Of a DNA stretch of 35,515 nucleotides, positions 16,541 through 24,182 are shown one piece after another; the stretch's first letter is position 1, and each line of letters starts with the position of its first letter. The position numbers were made by a program, and so were the translations under genes. The DNA comes from Acidovorax sp. SUPP3334. GTDB taxonomy: Bacteria > Pseudomonadota > Gammaproteobacteria > Burkholderiales > Burkholderiaceae_C. Location of the stretch: assembly GCF_030159055.1 (NCBI RefSeq), contig NZ_BQXQ01000045.1, positions 1 to 35,515 on the forward strand, read 5' to 3'. The notes beneath the pieces were generated by a model. It had not been told where the DNA came from. It worked only from the letters and a program-made list of their open reading frames with translations, and did not search any database.

Positions 16541-16860
16541 ACAATTTCGCAGGCACTGATGAAGCATGGGAGAATCGCTCACTGGGCGCAGATGCCGCCC
16601 ATGCGGAGGTTGCCAGTGCGGAGCACATGGCAGCGCTGGACGAGTCGATGGGCATGCAATCCATCTCGATCAGATTGCCGAAAAGCATGATAGACGCCTA
16701 CAAACTTATTGGTGCGCACCACGGTGTTGGCTACCAACCTTTGATGCGTGACATCCTGCAGCGCTTTATCCCAGATGGTCTTAAAGAGGTGCTCGAGCAT
16801 CACCAAAAGAAGGCTAGTCAAGCGGATGATCGGATCGAGGAATTCAAGAGGGCAGCTTGA
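16537..16860 (+). CDS. BrnA-like ribbon-helix-helix antitoxin
   Basis: 107 aa. An acidic, probably flexible N-terminus (about 1-40) is followed by SISIRLPKSMIDAYKLIGAH and a helix ending QPLMRDILQRF. That is a beta strand plus two helices, as in CopG/BrnA-type DNA-binding antitoxins. The C-terminal 25 residues are charged and helical (LEHHQKKASQADDRIEEFKR). It overlaps the toxin gene by 4 nt, is likely to neutralise it and to autoregulate the operon at the upstream inverted repeat, and is followed by a strong terminator. Confidence 0.65.
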   Translation: MNNFAGTDEAWENRSLGADAAHAEVASAEHMAALDESMGMQSISIRLPKSMIDAYKLIGAHHGVGYQPLMRDILQRFIPDGLKEVLEHHQKKASQADDRIEEFKRAA

Positions 16861-16877
16861 ACGCAGTTGCGCCATAG

Positions 16878-16903
16878 AAGCCCGCCTTCGCGCGGGCTTT
16901 TTT
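16878..16903 (+). terminator. Intrinsic terminator after the toxin-antitoxin operon
   Basis: AAGCCCGC (16878-16885) and GCGGGCTT (16892-16899) form an 8-bp stem with a 6-nt loop, running into a T tract. It lies 18 nt past the antitoxin stop. Confidence 0.85.
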
Positions 16904-16930
16904 ACGCCCTTTTCTCTCCAGCGGGTACGC

Positions 16931-17092
16931 CTAAACCGGAGTTCTCACCAAAGCGCCAGTTGTGGGAGCCCGGCAGTTCTCCAGCGCTGTACGCAGTTCC
17001 CCCTCGTACCCCTTTCGCCGCTCGATCTCGGCCATCGCCGCGCGGGCTAAGTCGTCCACCGTTGCGCCAGTGCGCAGGGCCTCGGTGGGCAT
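16931..17092 (-). CDS. Short hypothetical ORF downstream of the lyase-like gene
   Basis: 53 aa: MPTEALRTGATVDDLARAAM, then AEIERRKGYEGELRTALENC and a short tail ending RTPV. It starts 6 nt after the stop of the lyase-like gene on the same strand but has no clear ribosome-binding site. The composition looks protein-like (an amphipathic helix with alternating acidic and basic residues). I do not recognise it. It may be the fragment of a larger gene cut during island insertion, or it may be non-coding. Confidence 0.3.
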   Translation of the reverse strand: MPTEALRTGATVDDLARAAMAEIERRKGYEGELRTALENCRAPTTGALVRTPV

Positions 17093-17098
17093 CGCTGG

Positions 17099-18610
17099 CT
17101 ATCGCACGCCACCCAGCTTCTCGAAATCCGCATCCAGCCGCGCCAGCGACGTCGCAATCTGCGTGCGCCGTGCATTGATCCAGCCGTCCTGTTCAGCCAC
17201 CCGCTGGGTTGCCTCGCGCAGCATGCGGTCCATTTCGGCGGGTTGCGGGCCGCCGGCGGTCTGGCGGTTCTTCACGATCGCCACCGGGTCCAGCGTGGAA
17301 CGGAACTCGGCCTCGGACAGGGGCAGCACCTGTGCAAACTCCGTTCCTTTCACGGTCTCTGTGTAGATGCGCTGCGCTTCCGAATAGGGAAACGCGAGCG
17401 GCTTGATGTCCTTGGCCTTGGCGTATTCCACGACCTCCGAGGCGAAATGGTGGCCGACGCGGAAGGGCAGCTTGTACTTGCGCATCAGCACGTCGGCCAG
17501 CTCCTGCGAGGCGGTCCAGTCGCTGTTGAGTTCTTCCAGCGCGCGCTGGGGATCGATCACCAGGTTGTTGAGGATGCGGGTCCAGTTGTTCAGCACGCCG
17601 GCCGCTGCCTGCACCATCACCGCGTTGGTGCGGACCTCTTTCGGATCGCTCATGCCGGGGGGAATGTTGTGCGCCTGCAGCGCCGGGCCCATGCCCAGGT
17701 TGAGCGCGGTGGAGGCGTCGCGGCGGGTGCTGTTGAGCAGGCCGGGATTGCGCTTTTGCGGCATGGCGCTCGATACATACGTGTTGCCGCCGCCTTCCTG
17801 CAGCAGGATCCAGGGCCGCGGCTGGGCGTATTGGGTCATCACGTCTTCGATGAAGCTCCCGGCATGCAGGGCGATGGCCATGACGATGGCGCCGGCCTCG
17901 ACGGGCTGGTCCACCGCGGAGATCTGAGCGGCGTCGTACGCGTTGTCCACCGTGGCGGAAAACCCCAGATAGTCGGCCATGCGCTTGCGGTTGAGCGGCC
18001 AGCTGGTGCCGTTGAGCACCGTGGTGCCCATGGGCGATCGGTCCATGCGGGCATAGGCTTCGCGGATGCGCTGGGCGTCGCGCTCAAGCCCCGCAGCGAT
18101 GCCCAGCAGGTAGTGGCCATAGCTGTTGGGCTGGGCGGCAACCCCGTTGGTGTAGTTGGGCACGACGGTGGCCCGGTGCTTGCCGGCCAGTTCGACCAGC
18201 GTGGCGGTGGTCTTGTTGAGCGCCTCGGCCAGGTGCAGCATTTCGTCGCGCAGGATGGCGGACCGCGCGGTGGCCAGCATGTCCTGGCTCGATCGGCCTG
18301 CGTGCAGCAACGTGATCTGCGGGCCGGCGGCCTCGATCAACAGCGGCTCGAAGGTGATGACCAGCGAGGGCCGCTTGCCACCCGGCTTGTCGCCGTTGGC
18401 CAGCACCTCGGTGATGCCTTGATAGACCAGGGGCGACAGCGATTTGTCCAGCAGGCCTTCGTCGGTATTGATGACAGCGGTGGCCTTGTTGATTTCCCCG
18501 AGCCAGAAGAAATCGTCGTGCTTTTTCGAGGTCTGGGCGCCGGCATGGGGCGCGAGGAGAGCCAGGCAAACGGCGGCCGCGGCGGCCAGGGGGGTGGGTT
18601 TCATGGGCAT
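17099..18610 (-). CDS. Secreted argininosuccinate-lyase-like protein
   Basis: 503 aa from ATG 18610 (18604 is also possible). MPMKPTPLAAAAAVCLALLA then PHAGA-Q is a Sec signal peptide cleaved near residue 25, so the protein should be periplasmic, unusual for this normally cytosolic superfamily. Family regions are AGRSSQDMLATARSAILRD (C1, compare GRSRND..AT in ArgH), PNYTNGVAAQPNSYGHYLLG (C2, about 151-170) and SSAMPQKRNPG (C3, 280-290, the mobile loop with the catalytic serine). In C2 the conserved TH of ArgH-like enzymes is TN here (Asn155), removing the usual histidine. Expected chemistry is fumarate-releasing lysis of an aspartate derivative, but the substrate is unknown and activity is uncertain. 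Confidence 0.8.
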   Translation of the reverse strand: MPMKPTPLAAAAAVCLALLAPHAGAQTSKKHDDFFWLGEINKATAVINTDEGLLDKSLSPLVYQGITEVLANGDKPGGKRPSLVITFEPLLIEAAGPQITLLHAGRSSQDMLATARSAILRDEMLHLAEALNKTTATLVELAGKHRATVVPNYTNGVAAQPNSYGHYLLGIAAGLERDAQRIREAYARMDRSPMGTTVLNGTSWPLNRKRMADYLGFSATVDNAYDAAQISAVDQPVEAGAIVMAIALHAGSFIEDVMTQYAQPRPWILLQEGGGNTYVSSAMPQKRNPGLLNSTRRDASTALNLGMGPALQAHNIPPGMSDPKEVRTNAVMVQAAAGVLNNWTRILNNLVIDPQRALEELNSDWTASQELADVLMRKYKLPFRVGHHFASEVVEYAKAKDIKPLAFPYSEAQRIYTETVKGTEFAQVLPLSEAEFRSTLDPVAIVKNRQTAGGPQPAEMDRMLREATQRVAEQDGWINARRTQIATSLARLDADFEKLGGVR

Positions 18611-18722
18611 GGCATGTCGTCTCGGTGGATTTTCTGCGGCCAGCGTCAGCGTCGGTGGCCGTGATGACTGTCGGCGTGCCTCGGCGACCACCGCCGCCAG
18701 GCGATGGGCAGCCAGCGCGCCA

Positions 18723-18803
18723 TCAGTACACCCCGTACCGGTACGCGAAATACAGAGCGGCCAGGGTGCCGATGACGGCGAGAAAAGTCATTGCCTTGCG
18801 CAT
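18723..18803 (-). CDS. Small single-helix membrane peptide (26 aa)
   Basis: The sequence is MRKAMTFLAVIGTLAALYFA followed by YRYGVY: a basic N-terminus, one hydrophobic helix and an aromatic tail. AGGAGA lies 5 nt before ATG 18803, better than many larger genes here. Its TGA overlaps a second short frame (ATG at 18723, 25 aa, ending HGHRR at 18646), which could be coupled to it. It lies upstream of the lyase-like gene on the same strand. Function unknown; the call rests on the ribosome-binding site and membrane-helix composition. Confidence 0.4.
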   Translation of the reverse strand: MRKAMTFLAVIGTLAALYFAYRYGVY

Positions 18804-18842
18804 GGAGTCTCCTGAAAGCAAAAGCCCATGGTAGTGGCTGGC

Positions 18843-19322
18843 TCAGTGCTGCACGCCCGCCCCGCTGCCCGCCAGCGCAGCGCGCCGGCGCTGCAGCAGT
18901 GCCCGCACCATCACCCCCACCACCAGGGCATTGACGATGAAAATGCCCGCATGCAGCGCATTGCTGTGGTGCAGGAATCCGATGAACTCGAACGGCAGGT
19001 AGATCGCCCCGCTGCCTGCGGCCAGCACCTCGGCCCAGGGGCGCTCCCTGAAAAGGCCGTAGGCCTCCACCAGCCGCAGCGCGGCATAGGCCGCGGCGCC
19101 CAGGGCCAGCAGCGTGAGCCGCGCGTCCTGCAGGTTGCGGGCCGCATCCAGAAAGATCTGCGGGTACTTCGCGGCGGGATTCAGATGCGCGTGTTCGATG
19201 AGCCGCGCAGCGATGGCATAGAGGTCGCGGTGCATGAGCGACAGCAGCCCCGTGGCCGCGGCCAGCACGAGCAGGCCCTTGAAAGCTTCGAGGAAGGCGA
19301 CGAGCCGGATGGCCTGGTTCAT
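18843..19322 (-). CDS. DUF2127 family membrane protein
   Basis: 159 aa with four hydrophobic segments (about 7-26, 67-87, 98-116 and 122-142). The block LRLVEAYGLFRERPWAEVLA followed by GSGAIYLPFEFIGF is the DUF2127 signature (R..E..GL...R.WA......YLP.E). Members are inner-membrane proteins of unknown role. ATG 19322 gives MNQAIRLVAFLEAFKGLLVL, the standard N-terminus. The 39-nt gap to the small peptide and then to the lyase-like gene suggests one minus-strand transcription unit. Confidence 0.85.
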   Translation of the reverse strand: MNQAIRLVAFLEAFKGLLVLAAATGLLSLMHRDLYAIAARLIEHAHLNPAAKYPQIFLDAARNLQDARLTLLALGAAAYAALRLVEAYGLFRERPWAEVLAAGSGAIYLPFEFIGFLHHSNALHAGIFIVNALVVGVMVRALLQRRRAALAGSGAGVQH

Positions 19323-19547
19323 GGCAAGGCGATGGTAAAGAGAGATAAGCAGTGATCGGATGCACGCCGGGACGGGACGGGCAGGCCGATTGTCGGCGCT
19401 GGCGGCGCCGCGCGAAACGCCTGTCCGTCCGAAGGGTTGCCGGCCTACAATCCGCCGCTGGACGCTGCCCACCGGCCTGCGGATGCACCGCCCAGGCAAC
19501 GGGGTTTGAGCCAAAACAGCCTCCAGCGCAATCAAATCCACGGCATC

Positions 19548-19569
19548 TTGCTATCAAAAGTGAAGCAAT
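19548..19569. repeat. TTGCTAT-type intergenic palindrome, weak copy
   Basis: TTGCTATCAAAAGTGAAGCA followed by AT: TTGCT.TCA pairs with TGAAGCAA if one base is bulged. It overlaps the proposed GTG start of the DUF2946-like gene, unlike the other copies, which follow stop codons. Confidence 0.4.
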
Positions 19570-19943
19570 CACCTTCCAACGCACTGCTGCACACCGCACG
19601 CGCCCTGCGCCGCTGGGTGCTGGCCTGCTTTGTGGGCGCGCTGCTGGCGGCCGTGGCCTCGCCGCTGGTGCATGCGCGGGCGATGGAGTGGATCTGCTCC
19701 ACGGCAGGCATGGTGAAGGTCTATGTGCAGACCGACGACGGCCCGGTGGAAATGGGCCAGACCGCCATGGACTGCCCCCTGTGCATGCCGCACGGCGCGC
19801 CACCGCCGGTGGTGGCGATGCAAACCCTGCCGCAACCGTTGCCGCTCGGCCATGCGGTACAGGCGATTCCGGCCGCGCGCATCGCTGCGGCCACGGCCGC
19901 GCCGCTTCCGGCGCGCGGGCCGCCATCCTTCCCGCACGCCTGA
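19560..19943 (+). CDS. DUF2946-like protein
   Basis: 127 aa from GTG 19560 (the frame is open to TTG 19437, and no start has a good ribosome-binding site). A signal-anchor or signal peptide, RRWVLACFVGALLAAVASPL then VHARA, precedes ICSTAGMVKVYVQTDDG and AMDCPLCMP. The Cys-x(n)-CPLC spacing is typical of DUF2946, small envelope proteins often found beside TonB-dependent receptors and copper or iron genes. The Pro/Ala-rich C-terminus is variable. Placement directly upstream of a receptor gene supports a role in metal uptake or sensing, by context only. Confidence 0.6.
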   Translation: MKQSPSNALLHTARALRRWVLACFVGALLAAVASPLVHARAMEWICSTAGMVKVYVQTDDGPVEMGQTAMDCPLCMPHGAPPPVVAMQTLPQPLPLGHAVQAIPAARIAAATAAPLPARGPPSFPHA

Positions 19944-20137
19944 GCCTTCTCGGCTCCCTCCGTTCGCCATAGCGCGGCGGCCTGCCGGTGTGCAGGTGGC
20001 CGGGGCCTTGCGCGAACGCATTCCCTGTCTTTTTCGCTGAGACGACCCGGCCTGCCGGGCGCGGCGTTGAACCGCAGCCAATGGCGCGGCTCAGCGCCGC
20101 GCGCCGTGCGCCGCTCGCCCGCGTGCTGATCGATGCC

Positions 20138-22456
20138 ATGACCACGACCTTTTCCTCCCCGTCCCCCCGCCCATCCACATCCAGGCTGGCGGTGCACGGA
20201 GCCGCCGCGCGCGCGGACTCCGGCACCAGTGCCGGCGCCGCAACCGACGGTTCGGCGCGCCCGACCCGGCTGGCGATGTCGCCGCTCGGCCACGCCATGC
20301 TGGCGCTGCTTGCCAGCGCCGGACCTTCCGCCGCGCTGGCGCAAGAGGGGCCATCCGCCTCCCTGCCCACGCTGGCGCCCGTCACCGTTTCAGAGACGCC
20401 CGCCGAGCCCATGGGCCGGTTGAACCTGGACACGCCCGCCGACACCGGCAGCCGCCTGGGCCTCACGCCGCGCGAGACGCCAGCATCGATCACCGTGGTG
20501 GACCGCGCCACCATCGAAGCGCGGGGCGCGCAGGACACGCAGGAGATCCTTCGCACCGTGCCCGGCGTGACGGTGCACAACGCGCCAGGCTCCATGGCTG
20601 CCAGCTACCGGGGCTTCAGCAACAATTCGGTCACGCAACTGTTCAACGGCATCACCGTGCAATACGGAAGCGCCACCCGCGCGATCGACAGCTGGATCTA
20701 CGACCGCGTGGAAGCCATCGGCGGCGCGTCGGGCTTCCTGTACGGCGCGGGCGCGGTGGGCGGCTCCCTCAACTACATCACCAAGACACCCGACCGCAGC
20801 GGCAACTTCGCGGAAGGACGGCTGCGCGCGGGCTCGTATGGGCTCAAGGAAGCATCGCTGGGCATCAACCGGCGCATCGCGGGCCCGCAGGACGGCGGCG
20901 CGGGGCCCAGCCATACCGCACGCATCGACGTGAACCACCGCGACGCCGGAAGCTGGACCACCGGCACGCACACCCGGTCCACGCAGGTGGCCACTTCGCT
21001 GCTGTCCGACCTGGGCGGCGGCTTCACGCACCTGCTGGCCTACGAGTTCCAGAAGGAAACGGTGGACCGGCCTTACTGGGGCACGCCCGTGCTCAACCCC
21101 AACGCGGGTGCGCTGCGCATCGACCCGGGGACGCGCTTTGCCAACTACAACAGCGCCGACGGCATGTATGCCCAGCGGGTGCAGTGGCTGCGTTCGGTGG
21201 CGCAGTGGCGCGTGTCCGATGCGCTGCAGTGGCGCAACACGCTGTATGCCTACGATGCGCTGCGCGACTACCGCAACGTGGAAACGTACCAGTTCAACGC
21301 CGCCAACACCCTGGTGTCTCGCGGCAGCGCTTACCTGCAGCGGCACGACCAGCAACTGGTGGGCAACCGCACCGAGGCGACCTGGCACGGCACGCTGGCC
21401 GGCCACCAGAGCGACTGGGCTTTCGGCCTGGACGTGAGCGTGAACCGACAGACACGCTTTCCCAACAGCCTGCCAGGCACGGTGAGCACGGTGGACCCGT
21501 ACCGTTTCACCACCGAACGGTTCTTCGACATTCCCGGCATGGCGCCGGGCTTTCGGGCCGACCGCGACAACCGCGTGCAGACCACGGCGCTCTTCGCGGA
21601 AAACCGCACGGCGCTCGTGCCCGGCGTGCACCTGGTCACCGCCCTGCGGCACGAACGCATCGCGCTGGAGGTGAACAACCGGCGCGCCATCACCGCCACA
21701 GCCCCGGCGGCATTCGACCGCAGCTACACGCCCACCACCGGCCGGCTGGGCGTGGTGTGGGACGTGGCGCCGGGCGCCAATGTCTATGCGCAGTACGCGA
21801 CGGCGAGCGATCCGCCGTCGGGGTCGCTTTCCACCGCATCGTTCGCCGACGTGGCCAACAACAGCGCGCTCACCACGGGCCGGCAAACCGAGGTCGGCAG
21901 CAAATTCGACTTCTGGGGCGGGCGCGGCACGGCCACGGTGGCGGCGTTCCAGATCACGCGGCGCAACATCGCCTCGCAGGACCCGAACAACCCTGCGTTC
22001 ACGGTGCAGGTGGGCGAGCAATCGTCACGCGGGGTGGAGGTGGCGGCGGGCCTGCGCCTGACCGACCGCTGGCAGGTGCAGGCGAACGCGATGCGCGCGC
22101 GTGCCCGCTACGAGCAGTTCGTGCAGGGCGGCGTGTCGCTCGCGGGCCGCACGCCCATCAACACGCCCGAGAGCGTGGCCAACCTGTGGCTGGGCTATGC
22201 GATCACGCCGGCGCTGCAGGCCACGGCGGGCGTGCGGCGCGTGGGCCGCATCGATGCGGACGCGGCCAACACGCAGTATTGGCCTTCGTACACGCTGCTG
22301 GACCTGGGGCTGGCGTGGAAGCTGTCGCCCACGGCCACGCTCACCGGGCGCATTCGCAATGCGACCGACCGCATCTACGCGGCCGAAGCCCGCAGCGCAC
22401 AGGTTTACCTGGGCGCGCCGCGAACGGCGGATGTGTCGCTGCAGGTGGCGTTCTGA
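20138..22456 (+). CDS. TonB-dependent siderophore-type outer-membrane receptor
   Basis: 772 aa from ATG 20138; ATGs at 20081 and 20276 are alternatives. LLASAGPSAALAQ is the signal-peptide end. The plug domain follows: TPRETPASITVVDRATIEAR, EILRTVPGVTVHNAPG, YRGFSNNSVTQLFNGI and DRVEAIGGASGFLYGAGAVG. A 22-strand barrel (about 230-772) ends in the aromatic-terminated SLQVAF needed for BAM recognition. The RGF plug and SITVVDR pattern match siderophore receptors of the FpvA/FhuE/FoxA class. The ligand is presumably a ferric siderophore. The gene is followed after 20 nt by a PepSY membrane protein, a common pairing for iron release at the inner membrane. Confidence 0.9.
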   Translation: MTTTFSSPSPRPSTSRLAVHGAAARADSGTSAGAATDGSARPTRLAMSPLGHAMLALLASAGPSAALAQEGPSASLPTLAPVTVSETPAEPMGRLNLDTPADTGSRLGLTPRETPASITVVDRATIEARGAQDTQEILRTVPGVTVHNAPGSMAASYRGFSNNSVTQLFNGITVQYGSATRAIDSWIYDRVEAIGGASGFLYGAGAVGGSLNYITKTPDRSGNFAEGRLRAGSYGLKEASLGINRRIAGPQDGGAGPSHTARIDVNHRDAGSWTTGTHTRSTQVATSLLSDLGGGFTHLLAYEFQKETVDRPYWGTPVLNPNAGALRIDPGTRFANYNSADGMYAQRVQWLRSVAQWRVSDALQWRNTLYAYDALRDYRNVETYQFNAANTLVSRGSAYLQRHDQQLVGNRTEATWHGTLAGHQSDWAFGLDVSVNRQTRFPNSLPGTVSTVDPYRFTTERFFDIPGMAPGFRADRDNRVQTTALFAENRTALVPGVHLVTALRHERIALEVNNRRAITATAPAAFDRSYTPTTGRLGVVWDVAPGANVYAQYATASDPPSGSLSTASFADVANNSALTTGRQTEVGSKFDFWGGRGTATVAAFQITRRNIASQDPNNPAFTVQVGEQSSRGVEVAAGLRLTDRWQVQANAMRARARYEQFVQGGVSLAGRTPINTPESVANLWLGYAITPALQATAGVRRVGRIDADAANTQYWPSYTLLDLGLAWKLSPTATLTGRIRNATDRIYAAEARSAQVYLGAPRTADVSLQVAF

Positions 22457-22476
22457 GCAGACACGGGAGACATGCC

Positions 22477-24072
22477 GTGCCCTTGCTCCTTCGCATTCCC
22501 CGCGCGGCCTCTGCCAAGCGCTGGCTGTTTCTGATCCACCGCTGGCTGGGGGTGCTGCTATGCGCTTTCTTCGCCATGTGGTTCTTCTCCGGCATCGTGA
22601 TGATGTACGTGGGCTACCCGCAGCTCACCGAAGCCGAGCGCACCGCGCACCTGCCTCCGTTGGGCGACGGCGCGGGCCTGCTGGAGCCTGCGGCCGCGCT
22701 GGCGCCCGCCGGTCTGTCAGGGGTGCCGCTGGCCGACCTGCGACTTGCGGTGGCGAGCGGCGGGCAGGCGGTGTACCTGGCGCGGCCCGAGGGCGCGCCA
22801 CCGCGCTCGGCCGCCACGGTGATCGACGCGAGAACGGGCGAGGTGCTGCAGGCGGTGGATGCGGCACGCGCCCGTGCGAGCGCCATGGCCTGGGCGGGGC
22901 CCGGCGTGGCGGCCAGCGACGAGGGCACGCTGCAGGAAGACGCCTTCACCCATTCGCGCGGGCTGGATGCCCACCGGCCGCTGCACCGCGTGCGGCTGCA
23001 CGATGCCGACGACACGGTGCTCTACGTATCGGGCACCACCGGCGAGGTCGTGCGCGACGCGCCGCGCACCGAGCGCCTCTGGGGCTACGTGGGCACCTGG
23101 ATCCACTGGCTCTACCCCCTGCGCGGCAACGCCCTGCAGCCCTACTGGAGCGCTACCGTGAACACGCTCGCGGTGGCCGGCACGCTGGCCGCGCTGGCGG
23201 GCACCGTGGCGGGCCTGCAGCGCTGGCGGTTCAGAGGCCGCTACCGCAGTGGGGCGCGCACACCCTACCCCACCCGCTCAATGCGCTGGCACCACATGCT
23301 GGGGCTGGCGTTTTCAGCGGCCACCATCGCGTGGATCTTCAGCGGCTTCATGTCCATGAACCCGTGGAAGCTGTTCGACAGCGGTGCGCCGCCCCTGCGC
23401 ATGGCGGCGTTGCAGGGTGGCGCACTCGTTTTGGGCACGACGGCTGGCGGCAGCACCCGGCCGGCACCGCTGACCGCGCTGCTCGCCCAGGCCGGCGGCG
23501 CCACGCGCGAGCTGCGCTGGGTGCGCGCCACGGGCCGCACGCTGGTGCTGGCGCAGCCGGCACAAGGCGCACCTGAAGTACTGGATGCCGCCACCGCCGC
23601 GCCCACCGCCATCGAGGCCACGGCGTTGCAGGACGGCATCGCCGGGCTGGTGGCCGCGCCGCTGGTGCGCGTGGAAACGCTGGCGCACTACGACCTGTAC
23701 TACTACGCCCGCGCGCCCCACACCATGACCGGAGCCCCCGCCAAGCCGCTGCCCGTGCTGCGCGCCGTGTTCGCCGACGAACACGCCACCTGGGTGCATG
23801 TGGACCCGCGCACCGGCGCCGTGCTCGGCCGCCTGGACGACCACCGCCGCGCCAGCCGCTGGCTATTCGCCATGCTGCACAGCTGGGATTGGGTGCCGCT
23901 GCTGGAACGCCGGCCGCTGTGGGACGCGGTCATGCTGCTGCTGGGGCTGGGCGGCGCGGCGCTGAGCGCGACGGGCATGGTGATCGGGTGGCGGCGGCTG
24001 CGGCGCAAGGCGGGGCGAGCCCACCAGGCGGGCAAGGCACAACCGGGCACGCGCCCGGTGACACGGTACTGA
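22477..24072 (+). CDS. PepSY-associated TM protein (iron-uptake-linked)
   Basis: 531 aa starting with GTG 22477, with GGGAGA 6 nt upstream; ATG 22472 is out of frame. LIHRWLGVLLCAFFAMWFFS then GIVMMYVGYP is the first helix with the HRWLG motif, and a periplasmic PepSY-like segment follows. WIHWLYPLRGNALQPYWSAT, RWHHMLGLAFSAATIAWIFS and AMLHSWDWVPLLERRPLWDA carry the conserved membrane-embedded histidines seen in PiuB/FsqB-like proteins, proposed to reduce siderophore-bound iron. It is translated from the same transcript as the receptor. It ends before an intergenic palindrome that could stop transcription. Confidence 0.85.
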   Translation: MPLLLRIPRAASAKRWLFLIHRWLGVLLCAFFAMWFFSGIVMMYVGYPQLTEAERTAHLPPLGDGAGLLEPAAALAPAGLSGVPLADLRLAVASGGQAVYLARPEGAPPRSAATVIDARTGEVLQAVDAARARASAMAWAGPGVAASDEGTLQEDAFTHSRGLDAHRPLHRVRLHDADDTVLYVSGTTGEVVRDAPRTERLWGYVGTWIHWLYPLRGNALQPYWSATVNTLAVAGTLAALAGTVAGLQRWRFRGRYRSGARTPYPTRSMRWHHMLGLAFSAATIAWIFSGFMSMNPWKLFDSGAPPLRMAALQGGALVLGTTAGGSTRPAPLTALLAQAGGATRELRWVRATGRTLVLAQPAQGAPEVLDAATAAPTAIEATALQDGIAGLVAAPLVRVETLAHYDLYYYARAPHTMTGAPAKPLPVLRAVFADEHATWVHVDPRTGAVLGRLDDHRRASRWLFAMLHSWDWVPLLERRPLWDAVMLLLGLGGAALSATGMVIGWRRLRRKAGRAHQAGKAQPGTRPVTRY

Positions 24073-24136
24073 GGCGGCTGGACGGCCGCCGATTCGTATG
24101 AAAAATGGCCTGCGCCGCCGCATTGATTGCGGTGAC

Positions 24137-24156
24137 AGCTATAAATTTAATAGCAA
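24137..24156. repeat. TTGCTAT-type intergenic palindrome, copy 5
   Basis: AGCTATAAATTTAATAGCAA lies between the convergent PepSY and cardiolipin-synthase-like genes, where a two-way terminator would be expected. Confidence 0.6.
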
Positions 24157-24182
24157 ATCATTCGAAGCGGCGCGGCGCTGCG

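Noticed and set aside
18646-20595. 649-aa minus-strand open frame
   Set aside because: It crosses four other well-supported genes in the wrong frame, with a low-complexity Arg/Pro/Ala translation typical of high-GC shadows.
21184-22476. N-terminal extension of the PepSY gene over the receptor gene
   Set aside because: The extension is an off-frame reading of the receptor barrel. GTG 22477 with GGGAGA is the sensible start.
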